Assembly (NCBI GenBank): GCA_018053145.1
Contig: JAGPMA010000002.1
Coordinates: 1-64,000 of the forward strand
Reading direction: 5' to 3'
DNA length: 64,000 bases
From: Oscillospiraceae bacterium
Lineage (GTDB): Bacteria; Bacillota; Clostridia; Oscillospirales; Oscillospiraceae
Shown here: positions 15,582-23,775 of the stretch, in pieces
Position numbering within the stretch: position 1 is the stretch's first letter
Layout of the letters: the number at the start of each line of letters is the position of its first letter
Notes under the pieces: generated by a model
The model's input: only the letters and a program-made list of their open reading frames with translations
Databases searched by the model: none
What the model was told of the DNA's origin: nothing
Made by a program: the position numbers and the translations under genes

Positions 15582-17876
15582 CTAATCGGTAATTAAGCCG
15601 GCCTCTTTAAACTTTTCAAAAAGTATATGCGGATTTATTGGAAGCTGATTGACAGGGACGCCTGTTGCTTGAAGAATTGCGTTGCGAATTGCCGGAGCAC
15701 CTGAGCAGGTTGGCGGTTCGCCGAGCGCTTTTGTCCCGAATGGGCTTGTCGGCTCCGCATTTTCTACAAATTCAACGCCCAAATTCGGATGATCCATAAA
15801 TGTTGAGAGCTTATAGTCTAAAAGGTTGTCGTTAAGCGCCTTTCCGGTTTTTTCATCGAACAGAAGCTGTTCGGAAAGACCATAGCCGATTGCCATGCTC
15901 ATGCCGCCGTGAACCTGCGCCTCCGCAAGAGCGGGATTGATGAGCGTTCCGCAGTCGTGAACATTTACTAAGCTCAAAAGCTTAACCTTGCACATGGGAA
16001 TATCAACTTCCACTTCCGCGAAGGAACAGCCGAATGAATAAGCGTTTGATTTGATTTGTGCCGTTGTCTCAGCGGTTATGTGCTGGCTCTGCGTCATGCT
16101 ATATAGTGTTTCGGTAGCAAGCTCTCCAAGCGTCAGCATGAAGCTCCCGTCTTCCTTGTGGATAATATTGCCGTCCACGAGGTCGATATTTGAAACAGGC
16201 ATTCTGGTCAGTTCATGAGCCGCCTTAAGTATCTTCTCGCGCAGCGCTATCGCCGTTTGCATGATTGAGAATCCGCCAATATACGTTTGGCGAGAAGCGT
16301 AGGCCCCCGTTCCGAAGGGAGTTATGTCGGTGTCCTGGGTGGAAACAACATGCACGTCTTCAAAAGGAATTCCGACAGCGTCCGCGACCATCTGAGAATA
16401 GGCGGTGTCGCAGCCCTGTCCGATTTCGGTTTCACCAGTCTGAAACTGTAGGCTGCCGTCCTGATTGAGAACCATGCGGCAGGAGGAGGACTCGAGCGAA
16501 ATCGGCCAAACTCCGGTATTATACCAGAAAGCCGCCATACCTATGCCGCGTCGGACAGGTCCTGTCTGGTTCTGATATTCTTTGAGCTTTTGATAGTAGT
16601 TAATGTGCTCCATTCCCTTATCAAGGCACTTGTTAAATGAATCACTGTAGTTTTCGTTTTTTGAAAAGCCGTCAACATAGCCCTTAGGCATGATGTTTTT
16701 ATGACGAAATTCAAGAGGCTCAATGCCAAGAGCTTTTGCAACGTCATCTATATGCGATTCTCCGGCGAACATGGCCTGAGGAATACCATAGCCGCGCATT
16801 GCGCCTGCTGAGGGCTTGTTCGTAAACACCGTATATGCATCGCCCTCCACGTTATCGCAGGGATACATCTGTGGGAAAGCGCCCATACCTTTTGCAACAA
16901 TGCCGTGGCCGTGTGAGGCATAAGCACCTTGATTGGAAAAGCACTCGATTTTTCTGGCCGCAAAACTCCCGTCGGGACGTACCCAACTGATTATATGGGT
17001 GCGAATAGCGTGGCGAACGCGGTTTGAAACAAAGGTTTCCTCACGGCTGCATTCAAGCTTAACCAGTCTGCCACCGACTTGAGTTGATAGGAACGCACAA
17101 AGTGGCTCATAAAGCGCATCCTGCTTGTTTCCGAAGCCTCCGCCAATATATGGTTTTACGATTCTAACCTTGCCCCACGGATAACCGAGAGCCTGACCTA
17201 CAACGCGGCGAACAATGTGAGGAATCTGCGTTGAGGAAACAACCACAACTCGACCCGCTTCTTCATAGGCAAAGCAGAGGTGATTTTCGATATGGCAGTG
17301 CTGAACAGTAGGTGTATCATACCAGCCTTCGACCATAATAAGTCCGGACTCTTTGCTTGCCTCTTCATAATTTCCTTTTCTAATATTAGTATGAGCTAGA
17401 ATGTTGTTTGGATACCTTTCCTGAATCTGCGGAGCGCCGTCCTTCATTGCTTCCTGTACGTCCAAAACAAAAGGAAGCTCCTCGTATTCGACCTTTAGGG
17501 CACGGATAGCCTGCGCAGCGGCAACTTCAGTTTCCGCAATAACCGCGGCAACTTCGTCTCCGTAATAGCGAATGTGTTTATTAAGCAGAAGGCGGTCGGC
17601 GACATCCTGATGATGAGGGTCTGTAGACCAGGGATGTCCGGCAGTGGGAAAGGGAATTTCGGGAACCTGAAAACAGGTCACGATTTTCACTACGCCGGGA
17701 ATCTGCTCTGCTTCTGTTACGTCAATCGACTTGACAAAACCATGCGCAATCGTTGAATGACAAATCTTCGCGATAAGTGCGCTCGCATCGCAAAGGTCAT
17801 CAGTATACTTTGCCCTGCCTGTAGCTTTTTCGTAAGCGTCAACACGGGGCTTGCTCTGTCCTACACATTTGCTCAT
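15582..17876 (-). CDS. Molybdenum hydroxylase large (Mo-pterin binding) subunit
   Basis: A 764-residue protein of the xanthine dehydrogenase large-subunit family. The N-terminal domain begins RVDAYEKATGRAKYTDDL. The cofactor domain shows GGGFGNKQD, SAGAMRGYGIPQA and ETEIGQGCDTAYSQM. The catalytic Glu is in KALGEPPTCSGAPAIRNA near the end. With the FAD and FeS subunits it forms a trimeric hydroxylase. Being in an operon with selD, yedF, yqeB and yqeC, it may hold a labile selenido ligand on molybdenum, as known for selenium-dependent purine hydroxylase and xanthine dehydrogenase of clostridia. No Sec codon is needed for this. The substrate is likely a purine. Confidence 0.92.
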   Translation of the reverse strand: MSKCVGQSKPRVDAYEKATGRAKYTDDLCDASALIAKICHSTIAHGFVKSIDVTEAEQIPGVVKIVTCFQVPEIPFPTAGHPWSTDPHHQDVADRLLLNKHIRYYGDEVAAVIAETEVAAAQAIRALKVEYEELPFVLDVQEAMKDGAPQIQERYPNNILAHTNIRKGNYEEASKESGLIMVEGWYDTPTVQHCHIENHLCFAYEEAGRVVVVSSTQIPHIVRRVVGQALGYPWGKVRIVKPYIGGGFGNKQDALYEPLCAFLSTQVGGRLVKLECSREETFVSNRVRHAIRTHIISWVRPDGSFAARKIECFSNQGAYASHGHGIVAKGMGAFPQMYPCDNVEGDAYTVFTNKPSAGAMRGYGIPQAMFAGESHIDDVAKALGIEPLEFRHKNIMPKGYVDGFSKNENYSDSFNKCLDKGMEHINYYQKLKEYQNQTGPVRRGIGMAAFWYNTGVWPISLESSSCRMVLNQDGSLQFQTGETEIGQGCDTAYSQMVADAVGIPFEDVHVVSTQDTDITPFGTGAYASRQTYIGGFSIMQTAIALREKILKAAHELTRMPVSNIDLVDGNIIHKEDGSFMLTLGELATETLYSMTQSQHITAETTAQIKSNAYSFGCSFAEVEVDIPMCKVKLLSLVNVHDCGTLINPALAEAQVHGGMSMAIGYGLSEQLLFDEKTGKALNDNLLDYKLSTFMDHPNLGVEFVENAEPTSPFGTKALGEPPTCSGAPAIRNAILQATGVPVNQLPINPHILFEKFKEAGLITD

Positions 17877-17917
17877 GAAATTCGGCCTCCTTTGAGAAGT
17901 ATTTTGTACTTAAATGC

Positions 17918-20467
17918 TTATTTTTTGCTGTACGGAGTATCATCCAGCGGCAGCTTTGTGCGGAATCTGCCGTCATAACGGAAGTAAGCATCGGCAATTG
18001 CGGGAGCTGTGGGAATGGAGGTGATTTCTCCTATTCCGATAGCACCGCAGGCGACATCCAAGCCTTCCTTTTCTACGATTATTGACTTCAACTCGGGTAT
18101 CTGATTAGAGCGGAACAATCCTAAGGTGCCAAATTTTGCAGTAGGCTTGCAGTTTTCAAGAGGGTAACGCTCTGTGAGCGCATAGCCCATCGACATCAAA
18201 ACGCCGCCTTCAATCTGCCCCTCAAGAGAAATGGGGTTCACGGCTTTTCCGACATCATGTGCGGCATATATTTTTGAAACCTTCCCCTCATCATCGAGCA
18301 CGCACAATTGTGTGGCATAGCCATATGCGATATGGCTTTTTGGATTCGACACCTCCGCACCGAGTTTATCTGTTTTTCCAAAATACTCCGCGTAGAATTC
18401 TTTTCCCTCGAGTTCTTTAAGGCTCTTTTCTTTAAGATCAGCCGTTAAAGCTTCGCACGCACGGCGGCAGGCTTCGCCGGTGAACAGGGTCTGCCTTGAG
18501 CCGGAGGTCGTGCCGGAATCGGGTGAATTGTAGGTGTTGGCGCGTTCATAAACTATATCCTTATAGTTAACTCCCGTCTGATCGTAAATCATCTGGGTCA
18601 GGACAGTTCCTAAGCCCTGCCCAATGCAGGAAGCACCGGCAAAAATATGCACCTTTTCATTCTGAATAACGAGCCTTATCCTGCCTGTATCCGGAAGCCC
18701 CACGCCAACGCCGGAATTCTTCATGGCGCACGCAAGACCTGCGAACTTCTCCTTGTCATAATAAGGTTTGATAGCTTCGAGCGTTTCAACAAGACCTGTG
18801 GAATCATCGACTATCTGTCCGTTTGGCAGCTCCTGCCCCGGCCTTATGGCATTGCGGTAGCGAATCTCCCATGTGGAGATGCCGACCCTATCCGCCATCT
18901 GGTTTAGCATGCTTTCTATACCAAAACAGGTCTGAGTGACGCCGAAGCCGCGAAAGGCTCCCGCTGGTGGATTATTTGTATAATAGGCGTAGCCGTCTAT
19001 TTCGAAATTCTGATAGTTATATGGGCCGGCGGCATGGGTGCAGGCACGCTCAAGAACGGGTCCTCCAAGCGAAGCGTAAGCTCCCGTGTCGGCAACAACA
19101 GTTGCTTTAACGCCCTGTATAATGCCGTTTTCATCACAGCCGAGCGTGAATTCCATGTCCATCGGGTGGCGCTTTGGATGTATAAGAAGGCTTTCCGCCC
19201 GCGTAAGCTTGACCTTGACCGGACGCTTAAAAAGATAGGCTATAAGTGCCGCGTGGTGCTGAACCGTAACATCCTCTTTGCCTCCAAATCCACCGCCTAC
19301 AAGGTGGTTTTGAACCTTGACCTTTTCGGGCGGAAGTCCGAGCATACCCATGGTCTCATGCTGCGTGTCGTAAGCGCTCTGGTCGGAGGACAGCACCATA
19401 ACACCGTCCCCATCGGGATAAGCAACGGCACATTCAGGCTCAAGGAAGGCGTGCTCTGTCCACGGAGTATAGAATTGCTGAGTAATTACATATTTTGACT
19501 TTGCAATAGCATCAACAGGATCTCCGCGCTTGACGTGCTTATGAGCAAGGAGATTGCCGGAGCTGTGAACAAGCGGCGCGTTTTCCACCCTTGCTTCTTC
19601 CACCGAACGCACAGGCTCAAGAACCTCATAGTCCACCTTGACAAGTGTCTTCGCTTTTTCGAGCGTATCCTGATCCTCAGCAACCACGAGGCAAATCGCG
19701 TCTCCAAGATAGTGAGTTATGCTGCCAACGGCAATCATGGTATCCCAGTCCTTGACCAAATGTCCGACCTTGTTGCTGCCGGGGACATCATCTGCGGTTA
19801 AAATTGCGATAACTCCGGGAAGCGCCTTTGCATCCTCTGTGTGGATGGCAAGCACTCGCGCTCTTGGGTATTCTGAACGAACCGCACTGCCGTAAAGCAT
19901 ATCGTCCATATAGACATCGTCCGTAAACATTCCGGTTCCCAACACCTTTTCGTTGACATCAATACGCGGCACACGCTCTCCAAGACTCCAGTTTTCGGGA
20001 TAGGCCGGCACTTCGCCCTTGCGGAAAAGCTCCGCCGCGAGAAGCATTGCGTCTATAATTTTTACATATCCCGTGCAGCGACAGATGTTGTTGCGTATGG
20101 CAAAAGCAGCCTCCTCACGAGTCGGGCTTAAGTTTTGGTCCAAAAGCCCTTTTGTGGCGATCACCATTCCCGGCGTGCAAAAGCCGCACTGCACGGCGCC
20201 CGCATTTCCGAAGGCGTAGGTATAAACGTCCTTTTCAAAATCCGTAAGTCCTTCGACCGTAACAATCGATTTGCCGTCAAGCTTATCCGTCTGCGGAATA
20301 CAGGCCTTTGTGGGCTTGCCGTCAATGAGAACATGGCAGGTTCCGCAAGCGCCTTCGCTGCAGCCATCTTTCACAGATGTAAGATGAAGCGTGTCACGCA
20401 GATAACGGAGCAATTTTTGGTTTTTCTCAACGGTAACCGCCGTACCATTCACAATAAAAGTCGCCAT
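17918..20467 (-). CDS. Selenium-dependent xanthine dehydrogenase, fused FeS and Mo-binding domains
   Basis: An 849-residue protein. Residues 1-155 form the two-[2Fe-2S] domain (CSEGACGTC, QCGFCTPGM, NICRCTGY). The rest is the Mo-pterin domain (GGGFGGKEDV, PAGAFRGFGVTQ, GASCIGQGLGTV, and the catalytic Glu in GAIGIGEITS). Length and domain order match the family described as selenium-dependent xanthine dehydrogenase. There is no FAD domain, so it needs a separate electron acceptor, perhaps the FAD subunit encoded downstream. It is the first gene of the large minus-strand operon, with GGAGG before the ATG. That it contains selenium is inferred from family and operon. Confidence 0.92.
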   Translation of the reverse strand: MATFIVNGTAVTVEKNQKLLRYLRDTLHLTSVKDGCSEGACGTCHVLIDGKPTKACIPQTDKLDGKSIVTVEGLTDFEKDVYTYAFGNAGAVQCGFCTPGMVIATKGLLDQNLSPTREEAAFAIRNNICRCTGYVKIIDAMLLAAELFRKGEVPAYPENWSLGERVPRIDVNEKVLGTGMFTDDVYMDDMLYGSAVRSEYPRARVLAIHTEDAKALPGVIAILTADDVPGSNKVGHLVKDWDTMIAVGSITHYLGDAICLVVAEDQDTLEKAKTLVKVDYEVLEPVRSVEEARVENAPLVHSSGNLLAHKHVKRGDPVDAIAKSKYVITQQFYTPWTEHAFLEPECAVAYPDGDGVMVLSSDQSAYDTQHETMGMLGLPPEKVKVQNHLVGGGFGGKEDVTVQHHAALIAYLFKRPVKVKLTRAESLLIHPKRHPMDMEFTLGCDENGIIQGVKATVVADTGAYASLGGPVLERACTHAAGPYNYQNFEIDGYAYYTNNPPAGAFRGFGVTQTCFGIESMLNQMADRVGISTWEIRYRNAIRPGQELPNGQIVDDSTGLVETLEAIKPYYDKEKFAGLACAMKNSGVGVGLPDTGRIRLVIQNEKVHIFAGASCIGQGLGTVLTQMIYDQTGVNYKDIVYERANTYNSPDSGTTSGSRQTLFTGEACRRACEALTADLKEKSLKELEGKEFYAEYFGKTDKLGAEVSNPKSHIAYGYATQLCVLDDEGKVSKIYAAHDVGKAVNPISLEGQIEGGVLMSMGYALTERYPLENCKPTAKFGTLGLFRSNQIPELKSIIVEKEGLDVACGAIGIGEITSIPTAPAIADAYFRYDGRFRTKLPLDDTPYSKK

Positions 20468-20933
20468 CCGTATTCCTCCATTACTTCAAATACTGCCGAT
20501 ACCTGCATACGTCCCTATGATATATAGATTTATCAAACCATCTATTGCAGTCTGCAGAAGTTCTCAACAAATTACGAGTATATATAAACTTAGTAATTCA
20601 GCGTTTAACTGTTAAAACATTTTGATATCCAATTCTAATTAAAGATGTATATACTAATTAAAAAATACTAAACATTCTTCACATTTGCAACACATTTTGT
20701 AAAAGAACTTGCCTGTTGACGCGACACCTAGACATAAGCAAGCGTATTAGTGCTTTAACTTTCCTTTTCAATTCATTTTGCCGTCAACGCTACGTTTAGC
20801 GGTGGAAGGCTTCTTAATGGGGAATATTAAAATGGCTGAATTAAAAACATCTTTTCAACACCCATATAATGCTATATAATTATGTGAGCATGCCATCTGC
20901 TAACGCCAAGACTTTTTTAAGGAAGTGCAATGC
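20468..20933. other. Divergent control region between the Se-Mo hydroxylase operon and the Mo cofactor operon
   Basis: A 466-base A/T-rich region separates the two divergent operons and contains no credible ORF. It must hold the promoters for both. The plus-strand promoter is best seen at 20852-20880. On the minus side several TATA-rich segments (around 20581-20586 and 20648-20655) could be -10 boxes, but I cannot choose one. CTAATTAAA is repeated at about 20635 and 20654. It is the obvious place for regulation of both arms by molybdenum, selenium or purines. Confidence 0.6.
20852..20891 (+). promoter_or_regulatory. Predicted promoter and possible operator of the molybdenum cofactor operon
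   Basis: TTTTCA (20852-20857) and TATAAT (20875-20880) are 17 bases apart; a second TATAAT lies at 20865-20870. An imperfect dyad ATGCT/AGCAT (20869-20891, 13-base spacer) spans the -10 box and includes GCTATATAA, which resembles half of the E. coli ModE site (CGCTATATA). Binding by one of the two ModE-type HTH domains in this locus is a guess. Confidence 0.4.
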
Positions 20934-21851
20934 ATGAAAACTGGAGCAGTAATTGTTGCAGCCGGAATGAGCTCGCGCATGGGGGCTTTCAAGCCAATGC
21001 TCCAAATTGGCTCAATAAGCGTCGCAAAAAGAATTATTTCGACCCTTCAACAGTCCGGTGCGGAGCTTGTTGTGGTTGTTACAGGCAATCAAGCCGATAT
21101 GCTGGAAAAGCACCTCGCAAAGTCCGGCGCGGTTTTTGTCCGTAACGAAAACTACGCCACGACTCAAATGTTTGACTCTGCAAAAATTGGTCTTGAGTAT
21201 ATTAAAGACAAGTGTGACCGAGTGCTCTTTACGCCGGTGGATCTACCCTTATTTACGGCTCAAACTGTTTCCTGCCTACTAGAACAAGACGCTGACTTTG
21301 CCGTTCCCGTGTGCAATGGGGCCGGAGGGCATCCTATAATGTTAAAAAACAGCATTATAGATTCCATCCTCTCTTACGAGGGGAAGGCAGGCTTGCGCGG
21401 TGCATTGGAATACTCCGGAGCAACAAAACAGCTCGTAATGGTTCACGATGAGGGCATTCTTTTCGACATGGACACACCCAGTGACTATGAGGAGCTTGTT
21501 AAGAGACATAACAGCCAGCTGTTGCGCCCAATTCTCAGCCTTCGCCTTGCAAGAGAGCAGGAGTTTTTTGGTCCGGAAGAAGCAAGGCTTTTGCGACTTA
21601 TTCGAGAAACCGGCTCTGTAAAAACGGCTTGCAGCCGGCTCAAGCTTTCCTACAGCAAGGGCTGGAAAACGCTGCAGCAAATTAGTGACGGCGTGGGAGC
21701 TCGAGTTGTTGACAGCAATCAGGGCGGCCCCGACGGTGGTTCGAGTTCCCTCACAGAAAAAGGCGAATGGCTACTGGAGCGGTTTTCACAGTTTGAAGCG
21801 CTTTGCCGGCAATTCGTGGAGGAGAGCTTTGATAAGCACTTTTCGGATTAG
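20934..21851 (+). CDS. MobA-like nucleotidyltransferase fused to a ModE-type HTH domain
   Basis: A 305-residue two-domain protein. Residues 1-190 are an NTP transferase with VAAGMSSRMGAFKPML near the N-terminus and FTPVDLPLF near residue 100. Residues 205-305 are a LysR/ModE-type winged HTH (LRLAREQEFFGPEE, SCSRLKLSYSKGWKT-like helix-turn-helix, GGSSSLTEKGEWLLERF). The HTH closely parallels the stand-alone protein at 13421-13816. I chose the ATG at 20934, 8 bases after AAGGAAG. It heads the plus-strand Mo operon. It may add a nucleotide to molybdopterin and regulate transcription as well, or the transferase domain may act as the sensor; both are inference. Confidence 0.85.
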   Translation: MKTGAVIVAAGMSSRMGAFKPMLQIGSISVAKRIISTLQQSGAELVVVVTGNQADMLEKHLAKSGAVFVRNENYATTQMFDSAKIGLEYIKDKCDRVLFTPVDLPLFTAQTVSCLLEQDADFAVPVCNGAGGHPIMLKNSIIDSILSYEGKAGLRGALEYSGATKQLVMVHDEGILFDMDTPSDYEELVKRHNSQLLRPILSLRLAREQEFFGPEEARLLRLIRETGSVKTACSRLKLSYSKGWKTLQQISDGVGARVVDSNQGGPDGGSSSLTEKGEWLLERFSQFEALCRQFVEESFDKHFSD

Positions 21852-21970
21852 CTTTATATATGCTTCAACCCTGTCAAAACAGCTGTGCATTGTCAATTAT
21901 TGCATTTTATGCAGGCTACAATTGTATCTTTTTCCTCTAGCATTTAATAAATCTCCGTGATAAAATGAAA

Positions 21971-22028
21971 AACAGCAACAATTTTGTTGTTTTTTTGCAG
22001 ACCGAGTTGTTTTTTTATACAATTCGGT
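21971..22028 (+). terminator. Two weak hairpins with T-runs between the fusion gene and the MoeA-like gene
   Basis: GCAACAA..TTGTTG followed by seven T residues (21975-21996) forms a short A/T-rich terminator. A second stem, ACCGAGTTGT/ACAATTCGGT (22001-22010 and 22019-22028, one G.U pair), follows. These could partly separate the fusion gene from the rest of the operon. Confidence 0.45.
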
Positions 22029-22062
22029 GAAGATAACTGTATCCCCCGAATATCAACTTCTC

Positions 22063-22129
22063 TCAAGGGCCAGCTCGCCCTTTATCAATAATTACCAAAG
22101 CCTTTTCAAGGGCGGAAAGCGTGAATTTA
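22063..22129 (+). promoter_or_regulatory. Leader with mutually exclusive stems near the moeA-like ribosome binding site
   Basis: TCAAGGGC occurs at 22063-22070 and 22106-22113. GCCCTT at 22077-22082 can pair with either copy, and the second copy adjoins the purine-rich ribosome binding region (GGGCGGAAAG) of the gene starting at 22130. The layout allows a switch between exposed and hidden initiation region. No known riboswitch class is recognised by eye. Confidence 0.35.
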
Positions 22130-23149
22130 ATGAAGCAGATTAATACAACCGAGGCCGTAGGGCATATTCTCTGCCACGACCTGACCCAAATAATCCCCGG
22201 CGTTAAGAAGGATGCACGTTTTCGTAAAGGTCACGTTGTTACCGAGGAGGATATTCCCGTGCTGCTTTCTATGGGAAAGGAACACCTATTTGTGTGGGAA
22301 ATGCTCCCAGGTATTCTTCATGAGGATGACGCCGCGAAAAGGCTTCTGGCTTTGTGTATAAATGAAAACATGAGCTCAACAAACCCAAAAGAGGGGAAAA
22401 TAGAAGTTTTGGCAGACTGTGACGGGCTTTTCGTGGTGGATGAGGAGCGTCTTTGCAAGGTCAACAGTCAGGACGAGGTCATGATTGCCACAAGGCATGG
22501 GAATACCGGCGTTCATAAGGGAGATAAGCTTGCCGCAATGCGCGTGATTCCACTCGTAATTGAGGACGAAAAGCTGAAAACTACCGAAGAAGCTGCCGGA
22601 AAAGCGCCGCTTCTTCAACTAATTCCCTATAAAAAACGCACTGCTGCAATCGTTACTACTGGAAGTGAGGTTGCAAAGGGCATAATAAAGGACGCCTTTA
22701 CCCCCGTTGTTGCAAAGAAGTTGGAGGGTTACGACATTTCGGTTATTCACCACGCAATTGTGGGCGACGAGCCGGAGAAAGTCGTTTCCGAAATTCTCAA
22801 GGCAAAGACAAGCGGCGCCGATATTGTCATCTGCACAGGTGGAATGAGCGTCGACCCTGACGACAGCACTCCCGGCGCTATCCGCGCCAGCGGTGCAAAC
22901 GTCGTTCGTTACGGTGCACCCGTGCTTCCCGGAGCAATGCTCCTGCTCGGATATTACGACGACGGAACACCCGTCCTCGGCCTTCCAGGCTGCGTAATGT
23001 ACGCAAAGGCAACAATTTTCGACTTGCTTCTGCCTCGCATTGCCGCAAATGTTCCCATCGGCCGTGAGGATATTTCAAAGCTTGGTTATGGGGGTTTGTG
23101 TTTAGGCTGTGAAAGCTGTCACTACCCCATCTGCCCCTTTGGAAGATAA
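22130..23149 (+). CDS. MoeA-like molybdopterin-binding protein with Cys-rich C-terminus
   Basis: A 339-residue protein. The first 170 residues carry a MoeA-like N-terminal region (TTEAVGHILCHDL, FRKGHVVTEEDIPVL). Residues 175-315 form the MoCF-binding fold seen in MoeA/MogA (AAIVTTGSEVAKG, DIVICTGGMSVDPDDSTPGAI, PVLGLPGCVMYAKATIFD). It is shorter than canonical MoeA (about 400 residues) and ends in GLCLGCESCHYPICPFGR, four cysteines that could bind a metal. It probably acts in molybdenum insertion or transfer in the cofactor pathway. I preferred the ATG at 22130 over a GTG three codons upstream. It lies with moaC and moaA. Confidence 0.8.
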   Translation: MKQINTTEAVGHILCHDLTQIIPGVKKDARFRKGHVVTEEDIPVLLSMGKEHLFVWEMLPGILHEDDAAKRLLALCINENMSSTNPKEGKIEVLADCDGLFVVDEERLCKVNSQDEVMIATRHGNTGVHKGDKLAAMRVIPLVIEDEKLKTTEEAAGKAPLLQLIPYKKRTAAIVTTGSEVAKGIIKDAFTPVVAKKLEGYDISVIHHAIVGDEPEKVVSEILKAKTSGADIVICTGGMSVDPDDSTPGAIRASGANVVRYGAPVLPGAMLLLGYYDDGTPVLGLPGCVMYAKATIFDLLLPRIAANVPIGREDISKLGYGGLCLGCESCHYPICPFGR

Positions 23150-23238
23150 GGCTTATCCCCAACGTCAAAAGGCACGACAAAGACAGAAGCCCTTTGCGTA
23201 TAAAGGCTTGAAAAAACACATTTGCGGAGGAGCAGCAT

Positions 23239-23727
23239 ATGGAATTTAACCACTTTGACCAAGCCGGAAACGCCATTATGGTTGATGTAACAGGCAAAGA
23301 GGTCACTATAAGGACAGCTGTTGCACAGGGCAGCATAAGTGTATGCCCCGAGATTATAAAAGCCATAAAAAACGGCAGCTCAAAAAAAGGGGATGTTCTC
23401 GGTGTCGCGCGTGTAGCCGGAATTATGGCGGCTAAGCGTAGCTCCGACCTCATACCCATGTGTCACCCGCTCTTTTTAAACAAATGCTCCGTAGATTTCG
23501 AGGTCGATGATGATAATAACACGGTTACAGCCGTCTGTATGGTTCGCACGGAGGGTAAAACCGGCGTTGAAATGGAAGCGCTGACGGGAGTTTCGCTTGC
23601 GCTTCTAACGATTTATGATATGTGCAAGTCAATTGATAAGCGCATGTGTATTGAGAATATTCACCTTGTCACAAAGCAGGGCGGAAAGTCCGGCGATTTT
23701 AGCTATGACAGTGAGCCGGAAGCGTGA
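23239..23727 (+). CDS. moaC: Cyclic pyranopterin monophosphate synthase MoaC
   Basis: A 162-residue protein that, after MoaA, forms cyclic pyranopterin monophosphate from the GTP-derived intermediate. Family markers are [18 protein letters not shown] near residue 14, [19 protein letters not shown] near residue 71 with the catalytic His region, and [20 protein letters not shown] near residue 107. The ATG is preceded by GGAGGAG. It lies between the MoeA-like gene and moaA, in keeping with a single pathway operon. Confidence 0.95.
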   Translation: MEFNHFDQAGNAIMVDVTGKEVTIRTAVAQGSISVCPEIIKAIKNGSSKKGDVLGVARVAGIMAAKRSSDLIPMCHPLFLNKCSVDFEVDDDNNTVTAVCMVRTEGKTGVEMEALTGVSLALLTIYDMCKSIDKRMCIENIHLVTKQGGKSGDFSYDSEPEA

Positions 23728-23775
23728 CAGAAAAAGCAAATCGTTTTTAAACTAACGGTGAAAGAGGTTCTTCCC

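Noticed and set aside
8488..20467. Possible in-frame TGA (selenocysteine) codons in the selenium locus
   Set aside because: All genes here are complete without reading through a TGA; SelD has Cys at its active site, so no selenoprotein is needed to explain the locus.
21736..21752. GGTTCGAGTTCC, resembling a tRNA T-arm
   Set aside because: It lies inside the coding sequence of the ModE-HTH fusion in frame, with no acceptor stem or anticodon arm around it.
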